A stretch of 15,298 nt of DNA. It comes from Pseudomonadota bacterium. GTDB taxonomy: Bacteria; Pseudomonadota; Gammaproteobacteria; Acidiferrobacterales; UBA6901. The stretch covers positions 1-15,298 of the forward strand of contig JAJXUF010000075.1 in NCBI GenBank assembly GCA_021783175.1, given 5' to 3'. This document shows positions 14,573 through 15,298 of the stretch, piece by piece. Below the pieces are notes generated by a model. That model made no database searches, was not told where the DNA came from, and saw only the letters and a program-made list of their open reading frames with translations. Numbering within the stretch: position 1 is the first letter of the stretch; every line of letters begins with the position of its first letter. The translations under genes and the position numbers were made by a program.

Positions 14573-14594
14573 ACGGTAGCGTTTTCTGCGGACA

Positions 14595-15298
14595 ATGGAA
14601 ATCGAGCTGCAGCCAGTATCGGTGCTCCGGGGAGTTGGCCCGAGGGTGGCCGAAAGGCTCGAGCGTCTGGGGTTGCGCACAGTTCAGGACGTTCTCTTTC
14701 ACTTGCCTTTTCGCTACCAGGACAGAACCCGTCTGACGCCCGTTGGTGGCCTGCAACCCGGCAAGGAGGCGGTGTTCTGCGGAAGAATCGAGCTTGCTGA
14801 CGTGGTCTATCGTGGACGGCGTACGTTGCTGTGTCGGGTGAGCGATGGCACCGGCAGCGTCTTTTTGCGTTTCTTTCATTTTTCCGGCGCGCAGCGCAAC
14901 GCCCTGCAACGAGGCAGCATCTTGCGCTGTTTCGGTGAGGTGCGCAGCGGACCAATGGGTCTTGAACTGGTGCATCCGGAATACGAGCTGCTTGCCGAGC
15001 ACCAGGTCCCGGCGCCGCAGACCCATCTCACGCCGGTCTATCCGATAACCGAAGGCGTGAGTCAGCTCACGTTGCGCAGACTCGTTGGCGAAGCGCTGGA
15101 CAGCAGTTTGCGACAAATTCACGAATGGTTGCCACAGGAGGTGCTGGCGCAATTCAGCTTGCCGACATTGCAGGATGCATTGGAATTCGTTCATCGGCCG
15201 CCGCCGCAGGCCGAAGTCGATCAGCTGGAGCAGGGGTTTCACCCGGCACAGCAGCGCCTCGCCTTTGAGGAGCTGCTGGCGTATCACCTCAGTCTTAG
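14595..15298 (+). CDS. recG: RecG ATP-dependent DNA helicase, N-terminal 234 residues (cut by window end)
   Basis: RecG remodels stalled replication forks and Holliday junctions. The frame is open from ATG at 14595 to the window edge; full length would be about 690 residues, so the helicase motifs lie outside. The visible part is the N-terminal wedge region: VSVLRGVGPRVAERLERLGL (helix-hairpin-like GVGP start), VQDVLFHLPFRYQDR, the OB-fold strand region around RTLLCRVSDGTGSVFLRFFHF, LVHPEY, and LTPVYPITEGVSQLTLRRLV, ending at AQQRLAFEELLAYHLSL, the usual lead-in to the helicase core. All are well conserved in RecG. The ridA stop lies 22 bases upstream; only a weak GCGGA precedes the ATG. The assignment is secure. 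Confidence 0.95.
   Translation, partial: MEIELQPVSVLRGVGPRVAERLERLGLRTVQDVLFHLPFRYQDRTRLTPVGGLQPGKEAVFCGRIELADVVYRGRRTLLCRVSDGTGSVFLRFFHFSGAQRNALQRGSILRCFGEVRSGPMGLELVHPEYELLAEHQVPAPQTHLTPVYPITEGVSQLTLRRLVGEALDSSLRQIHEWLPQEVLAQFSLPTLQDALEFVHRPPPQAEVDQLEQGFHPAQQRLAFEELLAYHLSL

Noticed and set aside
14553..15287. Minus-strand open frame of 244 residues
   Set aside because: It is antisense to recG, which is clearly recognised on the plus strand.
1..15298. Defence system, phage, integrative element, CRISPR or tRNA
   Set aside because: No repeat array, cloverleaf, integrase, transposase or defence-type gene was seen; nearly all bases are accounted for by core genes and the exporter operon.

Overview
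The window is a housekeeping segment of a proteobacterial chromosome with an efflux operon at its left edge. Most proteins have close gamma- and betaproteobacterial counterparts. The neighbourhood (kinase/phosphatase - rph - rdgB - hemW facing yicC - gmk - rpoZ - spoT - ridA - recG) is a beta/gamma arrangement. A gammaproteobacterium is favoured, but no 16S or other decisive marker is present, so the lineage stays open. Coding density is high. No tRNA, rRNA, CRISPR array, insertion sequence or phage gene was seen. No gene-free stretch exceeds about 210 bases.

Left part, all minus strand, read right to left: a TlpA-type thioredoxin lipid-side or periplasmic reductase (tlpA-like), hemJ (protoporphyrinogen IX oxidase type), a TolC-family outer membrane channel, a very short adaptor-like lipoprotein, and an RND pump whose C-terminal two thirds lie beyond base 1. 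The last three form a tight operon for a tripartite exporter. Its adaptor is reduced to a lipoprotein signal plus what looks like only the membrane-proximal domain of an HlyD/AcrA-type protein. This is the most unusual item in the window.

Middle part, also minus strand and read right to left: a Ser/Thr protein kinase and a PP2C phosphatase 5 bases apart, then RNase PH (rph), the non-canonical purine NTP pyrophosphatase (rdgB), an EamA/DMT exporter, and the HemW heme chaperone. rph and rdgB are 8 bases apart. hemW appears to have its own promoter.

Right part, plus strand, diverging from the kinase at a 158-base intergenic region: yicC (endoribonuclease), gmk (guanylate kinase), rpoZ (RNA polymerase omega), spoT (bifunctional ppGpp synthetase/hydrolase), ridA (enamine/imine deaminase) and the N-terminal third of recG, cut by the window end. 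This group links guanine nucleotide supply, ppGpp metabolism and RNA polymerase: Gmk makes GDP, SpoT interconverts GDP/GTP and (p)ppGpp, and omega forms part of a ppGpp site on RNA polymerase in E. coli. No convincing rho-independent terminator was found anywhere. The intergenic regions instead carry several GC-rich palindromes, one 12-mer of which occurs in two separate gaps.
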